A DNA stretch of 17,345 nucleotides from Patescibacteria group bacterium (GCA_030016765.1 JASEJS010000010.1:1-17345); one strand, 5' to 3'. Shown: positions 6,771 through 14,222, counted from the stretch's first letter. The notes: generated by a model not told the origin, from the letters alone. A program made the numbers and translations.

Positions 6771-7844
6771 ATGGATAGACTTTTTAAAATATCTTTGAGA
6801 TTGAAAAAGAAATTTGAGAAAGGCAAAAAAAATTTTAAGAGATTTTCAAGAAATCCCCTCTTTTATTTGGGAATAATTTCAAACATTTTATTTTGGTTAA
6901 TAATTTTCAACCCCTCCTTTAATCAAAAGGATTTTTATTTTTCTGCTGGATTGGAAAATTTTCAAAAAAATTCATTTATTGAACCAAGGGAATCTCAATT
7001 GGAATCCCCTGACTTGAATTTAATTCAAGAAAACAGTCTTATTGCCTCTGTTCCTCCAGTAATGGTTATTCCCCAGGTTTTGGGAGCAATCTTGGGTGAA
7101 AGTGAACCAGAAATTAAAAAAGAAATTACTGAATATATTGCTCAATCAGGAGACAATCTCTGGTCAATTGCTAAGCGCTTTGATATTTCTCTCAATACTT
7201 TGCTTTGGGCTAATAATTTAAATAAAAACTCAATCATTAAACCAGGTCAAAAACTGATCATTTTACCAGTTTCCGGGGTGATTCACCATGTTAAACCAGG
7301 AGAGACCATTAGCCAAATTGCCAAAATTTATAAAGGAAAAATAGAAGAAATCATTGCCTTTAATAACCTTTCCGAAGAAGGGGAAATTTTCGCTGGCGAT
7401 ATTTTAATTATTCCTAATGGGGTAAAACCTTCTCAGCCAGTTAATTATTTTCCTTCATTAGCCCCAATAGCCTCTAATTATTTTATCTGTCCCATCTCTC
7501 CTCCCTGCCGAATTACCCAAGGTCTCCACTGGTACAATGCTGTTGATCTCAGCCATGGCCGATGTGGAGAGTCAATTTATTCTGCTGCCGGAGGAAAAAT
7601 CTTAAGAGTTAAGTATGGATGGAATGGAGGATTGGGAAACTATCTGACCATTTTACATCCCAATGGAGTAGTGACCCTTTATGCTCATTTACAGACCATT
7701 TTTGTTAGTCCAGGCCAGTCAGTTTCTCAAGGAGAAAGGATTGCTCTAATGGGAGGGAAACCTGGAACTCCAGGAGCTGGAAGGTCAACTGGTTGCCATT
7801 TACATTTTGGAGTTCAAGGAGCTAAAAATCCTTTTACTAAATAA
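6771..7844 (+). CDS. Double-LysM, M23-family peptidoglycan endopeptidase
   Basis: A 357-residue envelope protein. A basic N-terminus (1-27) precedes one membrane anchor (about 28-47). A linker leads to two LysM peptidoglycan-binding domains (about 121-166 and 172-216) and a C-terminal M23 (LytM/NlpD-type) domain (about 245-355). It should bind and cut or remodel peptidoglycan outside the membrane. The M23 motifs are GLHWYNAVDL (251-260), YAHL (304-307) and HLHFG (343-347). The first motif is not the usual H-x3-D: the position four before Asp259 is Tyr, and the nearest His (253) is six before it. The other zinc and catalytic histidines (306, 343, 345) are present, so activity is plausible, either with a shifted ligand or with weaker metal binding. 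It converges with comM with only 3 bases between stops and no visible terminator. Confidence 0.93.
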   Translation: MDRLFKISLRLKKKFEKGKKNFKRFSRNPLFYLGIISNILFWLIIFNPSFNQKDFYFSAGLENFQKNSFIEPRESQLESPDLNLIQENSLIASVPPVMVIPQVLGAILGESEPEIKKEITEYIAQSGDNLWSIAKRFDISLNTLLWANNLNKNSIIKPGQKLIILPVSGVIHHVKPGETISQIAKIYKGKIEEIIAFNNLSEEGEIFAGDILIIPNGVKPSQPVNYFPSLAPIASNYFICPISPPCRITQGLHWYNAVDLSHGRCGESIYSAAGGKILRVKYGWNGGLGNYLTILHPNGVVTLYAHLQTIFVSPGQSVSQGERIALMGGKPGTPGAGRSTGCHLHFGVQGAKNPFTK

Positions 7845-7847
7845 TTT

Positions 7848-9371
7848 CTAAACAAATTCCTCTTTTAATCTATAAGAAAGAGCTTCACTTAAATGTTTTT
7901 CTGAGATATTTTCTGAGCCATCCAGGTCAGCAATAGTTCTGGCTACTTTTAAAACCCGGTGGTACCCTCTCACTGAAAGTTTTCCCGAATCAACATACTT
8001 TCTTAAGAGATTTTGGCTATTTAAATCAATTTGACAATATTTCTTAATCTGGGGAATTTCCATTTCTGAATTGGTTTTATCTGATTTAAATCTCTCTCGC
8101 TGAATTTGGCGGGCTTTTTCTACCCTTTTTCTGATTTTGGCTGAGCAATTTTCCTGATCAGGTTCAATCAATTTTTCATACTTTATTTGGGGAACATCAA
8201 TGAAAAGGTCAATTCTATCCATTAGGGGTCCGGAGAGTTTTCTTTTATACATTCGAATTTGAGAGTTAGTACATTGGCATTCCTTTTCCGGATGGCCATA
8301 GTAACCACAAGGACAAGGATTGGTGGCAGCTACCAGAGTAAACCTGGCTGGAAGAGAAAGGGAATGCTTAGCCCTTGAAATGGTAATTTTTCCTTCTTCA
8401 ATTGGTTGCCTAAGACTTTCTAAGACATCTCGATGAAATTCCGGGAATTCATCTAAAAATAAAACTCCCCGGTGAGCTAAGGTGATTTCCCCTGGTCGGG
8501 GAGGATTTCCTCCTCCAATCAGAGCCGCTTCGGAACAAGTATGGTGGGGAGAGCGAAAAGGCCTCAAATTGATTAAAGGTTTATTTTTTGATAATAATCC
8601 AGCCACACTATAAATTTTGGTCACCTCTAAAGATTCCTCAAAAGAAAGTTGGGGCAAAATCGAAGGAAGGGCCTTGGCTAAAATTGTCTTTCCTGCTCCT
8701 GGTGGTCCTTGAAGGAGTAAATGATGGGAGCCGGCAGCAGCAATTTCTAAAGCTCTTTTGGCATATTCTTGGCCTTTAATATAACCGAGATCAATTTGAT
8801 AATCAGCTTTCTCTAAAAAATCTTCAATTTTTACTTCAAAAGGAAATATTTCTTTCTTTTTTTCTAAATAATCAATAGTTTCTTTTAAGTTTTCTACTCC
8901 AATTACTTTTATTCCTTTAACCAGAGCTGCTTCTGGAGCATTGGCTTTGGGTAAAATAATTTCTGAATAGCTCTTTTCTTTAGCCGCTAAAACGATTGGC
9001 AAAACTCCTTTTACTGGTCTTAATCTTCCATCTAAGGCTAATTCTCCCAAAAAAATTTTATTTGAGGAATCGAATCTGATTTGGTCTGAAGCTACTAAGA
9101 ATCCCAAGGCAATTGGCAAATCGTATAATGCTCCTTCCTTTTTGAGATCAGCCGGAGCTAAAGAGACCAAAACCCGAAGGGGCTGGTGATGAGGAGATTG
9201 AAAACCGGAACTGGCAATAGCTGTCCCTACCCTCTCTCTCGATTCTTCAACTGCCTTATCTGGCAGGCCTACAATTTCAAAATATTTCAATCCATAGGAG
9301 GCATCTACTTCTATTTCAACCATCTGGGCATCTAGGCCTAAAATTCCTGCTGAAAATACTTTAGCTAACAT
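7848..9371 (-). CDS. comM: YifB/ComM-family Mg-chelatase-like AAA+ ATPase
   Basis: A 507-residue ComM/YifB. In naturally competent bacteria ComM is a hexameric helicase that helps integrate incoming single-stranded DNA by branch migration. Domains in order are: an N-terminal Lon-protease-like ChlI domain (about 20-140), an AAA+ core with Walker A GPPGAGKT (222-229) and Walker B VLFLDE (303-308), a cysteine cluster NPCPCGYYGHPEKECQC (351-367) that may bind zinc, the arginine-bearing segment SGPLMDRIDL (380-389), and the Mg-chelatase C-terminal domain. The length is normal. It is the last gene of the rpsO-pnp operon, 3 bases after the DksA-like gene. Its presence fits DNA uptake being a nutrient or gene source for CPR cells, though no uptake genes are in the window. 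Confidence 0.95.
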   Translation of the reverse strand: MLAKVFSAGILGLDAQMVEIEVDASYGLKYFEIVGLPDKAVEESRERVGTAIASSGFQSPHHQPLRVLVSLAPADLKKEGALYDLPIALGFLVASDQIRFDSSNKIFLGELALDGRLRPVKGVLPIVLAAKEKSYSEIILPKANAPEAALVKGIKVIGVENLKETIDYLEKKKEIFPFEVKIEDFLEKADYQIDLGYIKGQEYAKRALEIAAAGSHHLLLQGPPGAGKTILAKALPSILPQLSFEESLEVTKIYSVAGLLSKNKPLINLRPFRSPHHTCSEAALIGGGNPPRPGEITLAHRGVLFLDEFPEFHRDVLESLRQPIEEGKITISRAKHSLSLPARFTLVAATNPCPCGYYGHPEKECQCTNSQIRMYKRKLSGPLMDRIDLFIDVPQIKYEKLIEPDQENCSAKIRKRVEKARQIQRERFKSDKTNSEMEIPQIKKYCQIDLNSQNLLRKYVDSGKLSVRGYHRVLKVARTIADLDGSENISEKHLSEALSYRLKEEFV

Positions 9372-9374
9372 AAG

Positions 9375-9743
9375 CTATTTTTTGCATTTTAAGCAAAATC
9401 TGGCCTCAGGAGAGACTTTTAATCTCTTTTTTGGAATGGGTTTCCCGCATCTCTCGCATTTTCCATATCTTCCCTTTTTTATTTTTTCTAAGGCTAAATT
9501 GATATTTCTCAATCTAGTTTCCAAGGCATATTCAATAGGCAAAAGGGTGCTGTATTCCTCAACTTCATCAGCTGCTCTTTCTAATGAAGCTCCTCCGGCT
9601 TCTCCATTCCATTTTGGGAAAATAGTATCCCAATCTTCCTTTAGTTTTTCATCTCTTTTGGCAAAGCTTTTCAGTTGGTTCTCAATTACAGTCTTCTCTT
9701 TCTCTAGCTTCTTTTTTTGTTTTTCTAAAAAAGCTTTTTCCAT
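9375..9743 (-). CDS. DksA/TraR-type zinc-finger protein
   Basis: A 122-residue protein with a long N-terminal coiled coil (about 1-90, including the family-typical ERAADEVEEY near 55-64) and a C-terminal four-cysteine zinc finger, CERCG (96-100) and CLKC (117-120). DksA/TraR proteins insert a coiled coil into the RNA polymerase secondary channel and alter initiation. The tip Asp-x-x-Asp of true DksA is not obvious, so a direct DksA role is unproven; it could be one of the shorter relatives of unclear function. It is translated 5 bases after the preceding small gene and 3 before comM. Confidence 0.9.
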   Translation of the reverse strand: MEKAFLEKQKKKLEKEKTVIENQLKSFAKRDEKLKEDWDTIFPKWNGEAGGASLERAADEVEEYSTLLPIEYALETRLRNINLALEKIKKGRYGKCERCGKPIPKKRLKVSPEARFCLKCKK

Positions 9744-9748
9744 AATTT

Positions 9749-10141
9749 TTATCTCAGTTTAAAATACCAATACCAAAGAGTAAAGAGAAAGGCAAAAATT
9801 AAAAAAAGAAGGATAATTAAGATTACTCGGATAAAGATTTTTTCAAAAGGAGAAAGAGGCCTGGGAAGGCCTTTAATTTTCTCTTTTTTTCTTCGCCTTG
9901 CCCTCTCTCGAATTTCCTTCACTATTTTCCTTTCTTCCTCAATTTCCCTTTTCTCTTCCTCTTTCCTCTTTTTTTCTATCTTTTCCCTCTCCTCTTTCTT
10001 TTCTTCTTCAATTTTTAGAGCAGCTATTCTCTCTCTTTCTTTTTGAGCCTCGGCTTCCCTCAGCCTGGCAATATCTTTTGCCATCGTCTTGATTTCTTCC
10101 CTTTTTAAGAACTCTTTTTTCTCCTCAATCTCTTCAGGCAT
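9749..10141 (-). CDS. Coiled-coil protein with C-terminal membrane anchor
   Basis: A 130-residue protein of unknown function. Residues 1-90 are an almost unbroken Lys/Glu/Arg/Ile helix with coiled-coil spacing. PRPLSP forms a short break, then a single hydrophobic helix (about 102-125) and a basic tip FKLR, giving a tail-anchored layout with the coiled coil in the cytoplasm. It lies 4 bases after pnp and 5 bases before the DksA-like gene, so it is part of the operon. Membrane tethering of the RNA-degradation proteins encoded beside it would be an attractive role, but nothing in the sequence shows it. Confidence 0.75.
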   Translation of the reverse strand: MPEEIEEKKEFLKREEIKTMAKDIARLREAEAQKERERIAALKIEEEKKEEREKIEKKRKEEEKREIEEERKIVKEIRERARRRKKEKIKGLPRPLSPFEKIFIRVILIILLFLIFAFLFTLWYWYFKLR

Positions 10142-10145
10142 GAAT

Positions 10146-12263
10146 TTAGAACCTCTTTTTTAATTGAAATTTAGTTTTCTTTAAAGAAAGATTTATTCTT
10201 CCTTGTTCATCAATAGAGATTACCTTTACCGGGATTATTTCTCCAATTCTAACTATATCTTCCACTCTTTTTACTCGATAGGGAGCTAGCTGGGAAATAT
10301 GAATTAAACCTTGGATTCCGGGAAGAATCTCGACCATTGCTCCAAAATTTAAGATTCTGACTACCTTACCTTGAAAAGTCTCCCCCACCTTAACTTCTCT
10401 GGTAATATTTTTTATCCAGGCCACTGCTTTTTTAGCTGCCTCTTCCTTTTCTGAAGTAATATAAATTAGGCCACTGGGTTGAATGTCTATGGCTACTCCG
10501 GTTTCTTCAATAATTTCATTAATCACTTTTCCCCCAGGTCCAATTACTTCTCTAATTTTTTCGGGATTGATCTGCAAAGTTAAAATTCTGGGAGCAAAAG
10601 GAGAAAGTTGAGACCTCGGTTCTTTTATTACTTTCTCCATTAAATCTAAAATTTTTAGCCTCGATTTTTTGCCTTCCTTTAAAGCCTCTTTCAAAATCTC
10701 TTCAGTTATCCCCTCAATCTTTACATCCATTTGCATTGCCGTTATTCCTATTCTAGTTCCAGCTATTTTAAAATCCATATCTCCATGATGGTCTTCCGGA
10801 CCCTGAATATCAACTAAGGTTTTATAATTGCCTTCTTGATCTTGCATCAATCCAATGGCAATTCCAGCTGCTGGAGCTTTAATTTTAACTCCTGCATCCA
10901 TGAGGGCTAAAGAGGCTGAAGAAACAGAAGCCATTGATGTTGAGCCATTACTGGAAAGAATTTCTGAGACTACCCTCATGGTATAGGGAAATTCATCAAA
11001 AGAAGGGATGAGAGGCAAGAGGGCTTTCTCTACCAACATTCCATGTCCAATCTCTCTTCTTCCCGGACCTTTAATTGGTTTTACTTCTCCAGTGGAATAG
11101 GGAGGGAAATTATAATGGTGCATAAATCTCTTTTTACCCATAATCTCCATTCCTTCCAAAAGCCTGACATCTTCTGGTGCCCCTAAAGTTAAAATAGAAA
11201 GGGTCTTGGTTTGGCCTCGACAGAAAAGACCTGAACCATGAGTTCTGGGTAAAAGCCCAACTTCACAATGGATTTCCCTGAGTTCATCCAAACCTCTCCC
11301 ATCTGGTCTCATTCCTGCTTTTAAAATATTTTCATGAACTATTTTTTTTATTTTTTTTTCAAAAAAATTCTTGGCATATTTGGTCTTTCCCATTCCTGGA
11401 TATTTCCCCTCAACAAAATAGGCTAACTCTTCTTTTAAATTATTTACTTCTTCCATTCGATCCAATTTATCATTTCTATAAAGAGCTTTTTCTAATCTAT
11501 CTCCTAAGAATTCCTCAATTTCCTTTTCTAGCTCCAAATCTCTAGGAGGAGCTTCAATTGGAATTTTTTCTTTTCCAATTTTTTTTAAGATTTCTTCTTG
11601 GAAATCAATAATTTTTTTTATTTCAGGTTTAGCAAACTGAACAGCTTTTAAAATTATTTCCTCTGGTATTTCCTCTGCTTCAGCTTCAATCATATTAATT
11701 AAGATTTGGTCATTTTTCTTAACTCCAGCTAAAACTAAATCTAAATCAGATTCCTCTCTTTGTTCATAGACCGGATTTAGGATAAACTTACCCTCTATTC
11801 TGCCAATCCTTAAACCTCCAATTGGTCCTGACCAGGGAATCTCAGAAATAGATAGGGCCTGAGAAGCTCCCAAAAGACCTAAGAGATCAGGATCATTTTC
11901 TCTATCCCAGGAAAGACAGGTTATCACCACCTGAATCTCTCGAGAAAGTTCTTCTGGAAAGAGAGGTCTAATTGCCCTGTCAATTAATCTTGAAGTTAAA
12001 ATGGCCTCGTCTGAGGGCCGACTTTCTCTTCTAATATACCTGGAGCCCAAAATCTTCCCAGCAGCATAATATCTCTCTTCATAATCTACTGTTAAAGGAA
12101 GAAAGCCCATTTCTCTTCCTTCTCTAGAGATCACACAGGTGGCTAAAATCAGAGTATCACCATATCGAACCAAACAGGAACCAGAAGCTTGTTCAGCCAA
12201 GTTTCGAATCTCAATTTCCAAATCTCTTCCTCCTATTTCCAATTTAAACTTTTGATTAGCCAT
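10146..12263 (-). CDS. pnp: Polyribonucleotide nucleotidyltransferase (PNPase)
   Basis: A 705-residue PNPase, which degrades RNA 3' to 5' with phosphate and can add nucleotides in reverse. It contains two RNase PH domains (about 1-215 and 313-550) split by an all-helical domain, a KH domain (about 562-620, with GxxG-type loop GPGG at 575-578) and an S1 domain (627-697). Phosphate-binding GSTSMA (440-445) and the catalytic residues corresponding to E. coli Asp486, Asp492 and Lys494 (here Asp491, Asp497 and Lys499 in DHHGDMDFK) are intact. The length matches E. coli (711). The classic rpsO-pnp order is kept, but with a NYN-domain gene inserted. No Shine-Dalgarno is evident before the ATG. Confidence 0.98.
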   Translation of the reverse strand: MANQKFKLEIGGRDLEIEIRNLAEQASGSCLVRYGDTLILATCVISREGREMGFLPLTVDYEERYYAAGKILGSRYIRRESRPSDEAILTSRLIDRAIRPLFPEELSREIQVVITCLSWDRENDPDLLGLLGASQALSISEIPWSGPIGGLRIGRIEGKFILNPVYEQREESDLDLVLAGVKKNDQILINMIEAEAEEIPEEIILKAVQFAKPEIKKIIDFQEEILKKIGKEKIPIEAPPRDLELEKEIEEFLGDRLEKALYRNDKLDRMEEVNNLKEELAYFVEGKYPGMGKTKYAKNFFEKKIKKIVHENILKAGMRPDGRGLDELREIHCEVGLLPRTHGSGLFCRGQTKTLSILTLGAPEDVRLLEGMEIMGKKRFMHHYNFPPYSTGEVKPIKGPGRREIGHGMLVEKALLPLIPSFDEFPYTMRVVSEILSSNGSTSMASVSSASLALMDAGVKIKAPAAGIAIGLMQDQEGNYKTLVDIQGPEDHHGDMDFKIAGTRIGITAMQMDVKIEGITEEILKEALKEGKKSRLKILDLMEKVIKEPRSQLSPFAPRILTLQINPEKIREVIGPGGKVINEIIEETGVAIDIQPSGLIYITSEKEEAAKKAVAWIKNITREVKVGETFQGKVVRILNFGAMVEILPGIQGLIHISQLAPYRVKRVEDIVRIGEIIPVKVISIDEQGRINLSLKKTKFQLKKRF

Positions 12264-12281
12264 TATTTGTTTAGAGGTTTG

Positions 12282-12785
12282 CTATTTTTTCAATAGATAT
12301 TTTTCCGGATTTTCTTCTAAATCTATAAATTCATCAACAGCTTCTTTTAATTTCAAAGAGGCGGATCGGCCAAAAGCAATTGCCTCTACTCTTTTTCCCT
12401 GATTTTTTAAATATTCAACTAAAGGAACAAAGTCACCATCCCCTGAGGCTAAACAAATGACATCTACCCCAGGAGCAGTTCTGATGGCATCAATTACAAT
12501 CCCTACATCCCAATCAGCTTTTTTTAGACCACCATAAAATTCCTGAAGGTCTCTAACTCTAGTCTCAATCCCCAATTTTTTTAAAGCCTCAAAAAATGAT
12601 TTTTCTTCACCAGTTTTGGTTCTAGTCACATAGGCAAAAGCTCTGATCAATTTCCTTCCAGCCACTGCTGCCTTTAAAACTTCTGAAAAATTGACTCTGG
12701 CCTGATAGAGGTTTTTGGCTGAATGATAAAGATTTTGGACATCAATTAAGACCACCACCCTTTGTTCTTTTAACTTAATAATCAT
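12282..12785 (-). CDS. NYN-domain (LabA-like PIN superfamily) protein, putative RNase
   Basis: A 167-residue single-domain protein of the NYN/LabA type. Acidic residues expected at the metal site of PIN-like nucleases are visible: Asp15 with Asn18 in VVLIDVQNLY, Asp93 in WDVGIVIDA, and Asp116/Asp118 in SGDGDFVPLV. After the domain, EAVDEFIDLEE ends the protein. Members of this family cut RNA in several bacteria, although the substrate here is unknown. The ATG overlaps the rpsO stop as ATGA (12785-12782), so translation is coupled to S15. Its place between rpsO and pnp strengthens a role in RNA turnover, which remains inference. Confidence 0.92.
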   Translation of the reverse strand: MIIKLKEQRVVVLIDVQNLYHSAKNLYQARVNFSEVLKAAVAGRKLIRAFAYVTRTKTGEEKSFFEALKKLGIETRVRDLQEFYGGLKKADWDVGIVIDAIRTAPGVDVICLASGDGDFVPLVEYLKNQGKRVEAIAFGRSASLKLKEAVDEFIDLEENPEKYLLKK

Positions 12786-13048
12786 TTTTTTAGACCCACT
12801 TTTCTAACAATTTTATTATATCTTCTAATATCCTCTTCCTTCAAATAATTAAGCAGTTTTCTTCTTTTTGAGACCATTTTCAGTAATCCCCTTTTTGAAT
12901 GGAAATCTTTAGGATGTTTTTTCAAATGTAAAAGAAGCTTTTTGATTTCTTCAGTTAATAAGGCAATCTGAACTTCCGGAGAACCAGTATCTGTCTTATG
13001 TAATTTGTATTTTTTGATAATTTCTGTTTTCTCCTCAGGGGTTAACAT
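12782..13048 (-). CDS. rpsO: 30S ribosomal protein S15
   Basis: An 88-residue S15, which binds the central domain of 16S rRNA early in 30S assembly. The typical segments TDTGSPEVQI (19-28), LTEEIKKL (31-38), HLKKHPKDFHSKRGLL (41-56) and a basic C-terminus are present at normal length. It is the first gene of the operon running to comM. An AT-rich element TATAGTAAAAT (minus strand, 13070-13060) precedes it by about 11 bases, so the leader would be only a few bases long. In E. coli S15 represses its own translation through a leader structure; here there seems to be no room for such a leader. Confidence 0.97.
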   Translation of the reverse strand: MLTPEEKTEIIKKYKLHKTDTGSPEVQIALLTEEIKKLLLHLKKHPKDFHSKRGLLKMVSKRRKLLNYLKEEDIRRYNKIVRKVGLKK

Positions 13049-13059
13049 AATCTGTTTTT

Positions 13060-13070
13060 ATTTTACTATA
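13060..13070 (-). promoter_or_regulatory. Candidate -10 region of rpsO
   Basis: TATAGTAAAAT on the minus strand contains two overlapping -10-like hexamers (TATAGT and TAAAAT, each 5 of 6). A TTGCTA at 13086-13081 could be the -35, but its spacing of 15 bases from TAAAAT is short. It overlaps the end of the tRNA terminator. Confidence 0.4.
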
Positions 13071-13084
13071 ATTTAAAAATTAGC

Positions 13085-13107
13085 AAAAAGCCTCGGTAGC
13101 GGCTTTT
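13085..13107 (-). terminator. Rho-independent terminator of the tRNA pair
   Basis: On the minus strand AAAAGCC (13107-13101), an 8-base loop and GGCTTTT(T) (13092-13085) make a 7-bp stem ending in a T-run, one base after the 3' end of tRNA-Lys. It separates the tRNA transcript from rpsO. Confidence 0.7.
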
Positions 13108-13108
13108 G

Positions 13109-13181
13109 TGCCCCCACTAGGATTCGAACCTGGAACTCACGGCTTAAGAGGCCGTTACTCTACCAATTGAGTTATGGGGGC
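13109..13181 (-). tRNA. tRNA-Lys (anticodon CTT)
   Basis: A 73-base cloverleaf: acceptor GCCCCCA/TGGGGGC, D-arm ACTC/GAGT with GG in the loop, anticodon stem ACGGC/GCCGT with loop CTCTTAA (CTT at 34-36), T-loop TTCGAAT. The T-stem CCAGG/CCTAG has one C-A mismatch. The discriminator is A and CCA is not encoded. It reads the Lys codon AAG. Confidence 0.93.
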
Positions 13182-13183
13182 AA

Positions 13184-13255
13184 TGCCCTCGCCAGGATTT
13201 GAACCCAGACTCCCTGCTCCGAAGGCAGGTGTGATATCCGTTTCACCACGAGGGC
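13184..13255 (-). tRNA. tRNA-Arg (anticodon TCG)
   Basis: A 72-base cloverleaf: acceptor GCCCTCG/CGAGGGC, D-stem GTGA/TCAC, anticodon stem CCTGC/GCAGG with loop CTTCGGA (TCG at 34-36), T-arm CTGGG-TTCAAAT-CCTGG with two wobble pairs. The discriminator is A and CCA is not encoded. Only two bases separate it from the following tRNA-Lys, so they must be cut from one precursor. Confidence 0.93.
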
Positions 13256-13257
13256 GT

Positions 13258-13331
13258 GCGTCCATTGTGGCTCAAACGGCCTTCAAATTTGCTCTGCAAA
13301 TTTGAATAGCCTCTTTTCGCCACAAGTCCGC
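13258..13331. repeat. Long nested palindrome
   Basis: The core is a perfect 11-bp stem, TTCAAATTTGC (13282-13292) and GCAAATTTGAA (13296-13306), around a 3-base loop TCT. Outside it, GGC/GCC (13278-13280 and 13309-13311), TTGTGGC/GCCACAA (13265-13271 and 13319-13325) and GCG/CGC (13258-13260 and 13329-13331) continue the pairing, separated by internal loops. There is no T-run after it on either strand, so it is not a terminator. Confidence 0.85.
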
Positions 13332-13335
13332 TTTT

Positions 13336-13362
13336 CTCCAAAATCTCAAAGAGATTTTGGAG
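13336..13362. repeat. Perfect 12-bp palindrome with 3-base loop
   Basis: CTCCAAAATCTC (13336-13347), loop AAA, and GAGATTTTGGAG (13351-13362). It begins four bases after the larger palindrome ends. No T-tract follows on either strand. Confidence 0.9.
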
Positions 13363-13373
13363 GCCTTAATTTG

Positions 13374-13401
13374 ATTTTATCGAAATTATTGGAAAAAACA
13401 A
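13374..13401 (-). promoter_or_regulatory. Candidate promoter of the tRNA-Arg/tRNA-Lys transcript
   Basis: On the minus strand TTGTTT (13401-13396), a 16-base spacer, and TAAAAT (13379-13374; 5 of 6). The -35 is weak (3 of 6). If used, both palindromes would lie in the 5' leader of the tRNA precursor. Confidence 0.35.
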
Positions 13402-13421
13402 GATTTGGATAAAATTTTCTC

Positions 13422-13450
13422 TTGACAAAAAAGAAAATAATGATTAAATT
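13422..13450 (+). promoter_or_regulatory. Promoter of the J-domain/VWA operon
   Basis: Perfect -35 TTGACA (13422-13427), a 17-base spacer, and TAAATT (13445-13450; 4 of 6). Transcription should begin near 13457. A strong Shine-Dalgarno GAGGTG (13474-13479) lies 7 bases before the ATG at 13487. This is the best canonical promoter and ribosome binding site in the window. Confidence 0.75.
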
Positions 13451-13486
13451 AAAAGAGTACCTTAGAGAAAAAAGAGGTGAGGCAAA

Positions 13487-14215
13487 ATGAGATTTAGTCA
13501 AGTTTTCGAAAGAATTGGATTGGAGGAAAAAAGTGGAAAAGAGGCATTCAAAGAGAGAATTCAGAAATTAACAGAGTGCTTAGAGAGACTAGAGAAGCTA
13601 GAAAAAGAATTAGGGTCTATAAATGTCGAAGATTATGAAATAGAACTTGAGGCAATAAGGACTTCGAGAATAGAAAAGGAACTGGAGAAAGAAACCGATT
13701 TTTGGGAAGAGATGATAAAGAAGATAAAAACAGAGAAAAAAAGAAGGGAAAAAGAGATAGAGGCACTTTTTTTCGAGATAAAAAAAATAATTGAAAGAAG
13801 TCTTCCCAAGGTCAAACAGCCAGAGATTTTAGCTGCCCTTAAACTATTAGGGGTTGAACTTACTGAGAAGTTTGAGCAATTCATGACAAACAGCGCTTTT
13901 TATCAGGAGACTAGAGATTCTCTAAGAGAGATTGAAGACCAAGTTCAGATTTTAATTAGTAACTTAGGAGAAGAAAATTGTGAAGATTATTATCAGATTT
14001 TAGGAGTATCTTATGATGCCAGTGAAACTGAGATTAAGGAAGCCTATCGCAGATTGGCTCTAGAATACCACCCAGATAACCAACCTCCTAACTCAAAAGA
14101 TTGGGTGATAAAAGAGGCCAATGAGAAGATGCAGAAAATCAACGAAGCCTATTCAATTTTAGGAGATCCTAAAAAAAGAAAAGAATACGATCAAAAAATT
14201 GGGATAGAGAGGTGA
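13487..14215 (+). CDS. Coiled-coil protein with C-terminal J domain
   Basis: A 242-residue protein. Residues 1-160 are a long charged helical region, probably coiled coil (dense Glu/Lys from 20 to 105, then a helical part around 110-160). Residues 167-237 are a J domain: DYYQILGV, then YRRLALEY, the catalytic HPD (195-197) needed to stimulate the ATPase of DnaK-type Hsp70, and KINEAYSILGDPKKRKEYD. It lacks the Gly/Phe, zinc-finger and C-terminal substrate domains of DnaJ, and the J domain is at the wrong end, so it is a specialised co-chaperone, not DnaJ. The coiled coil presumably selects the client. It is the first gene of a two-gene operon with the VWA protein; the next Shine-Dalgarno overlaps its TGA stop. 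Confidence 0.93.
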   Translation: MRFSQVFERIGLEEKSGKEAFKERIQKLTECLERLEKLEKELGSINVEDYEIELEAIRTSRIEKELEKETDFWEEMIKKIKTEKKRREKEIEALFFEIKKIIERSLPKVKQPEILAALKLLGVELTEKFEQFMTNSAFYQETRDSLREIEDQVQILISNLGEENCEDYYQILGVSYDASETEIKEAYRRLALEYHPDNQPPNSKDWVIKEANEKMQKINEAYSILGDPKKRKEYDQKIGIER

Positions 14216-14222
14216 ATTAAAA

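Larger units (their letters stand above)
13256..13486. other. Gene-free region (231 bases) with two strong palindromes and two opposing promoters
   Basis: No coding frame is supported here. From left to right it holds a large imperfect palindrome (13258-13331), a second perfect one (13336-13362), a candidate minus-strand promoter for the tRNA pair (13374-13401), and the plus-strand promoter and ribosome binding site of the J-domain gene (13422-13482). Confidence 0.8.

Noticed and set aside
7835..7860. Shared terminator between the M23 peptidase and comM stops
   Set aside because: No inverted repeat with a T-tract could be found between or around the two stop codons.
9382..10092. Plus-strand open frames opposite the DksA-like and coiled-coil genes
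   Set aside because: They are Ser/Phe-rich mirror translations of Lys/Glu-rich coding sequence; the minus-strand frames carry the zinc finger and operon spacing.
13049..13108. S15-binding autoregulatory leader before rpsO
   Set aside because: The likely -10 box lies about 11 bases before the ATG, leaving no room for a structured leader; the nearby hairpin is best explained as the tRNA terminator.
13336..13362. Terminator for the plus or minus strand
   Set aside because: The stem is strong but no T-run follows on either strand.
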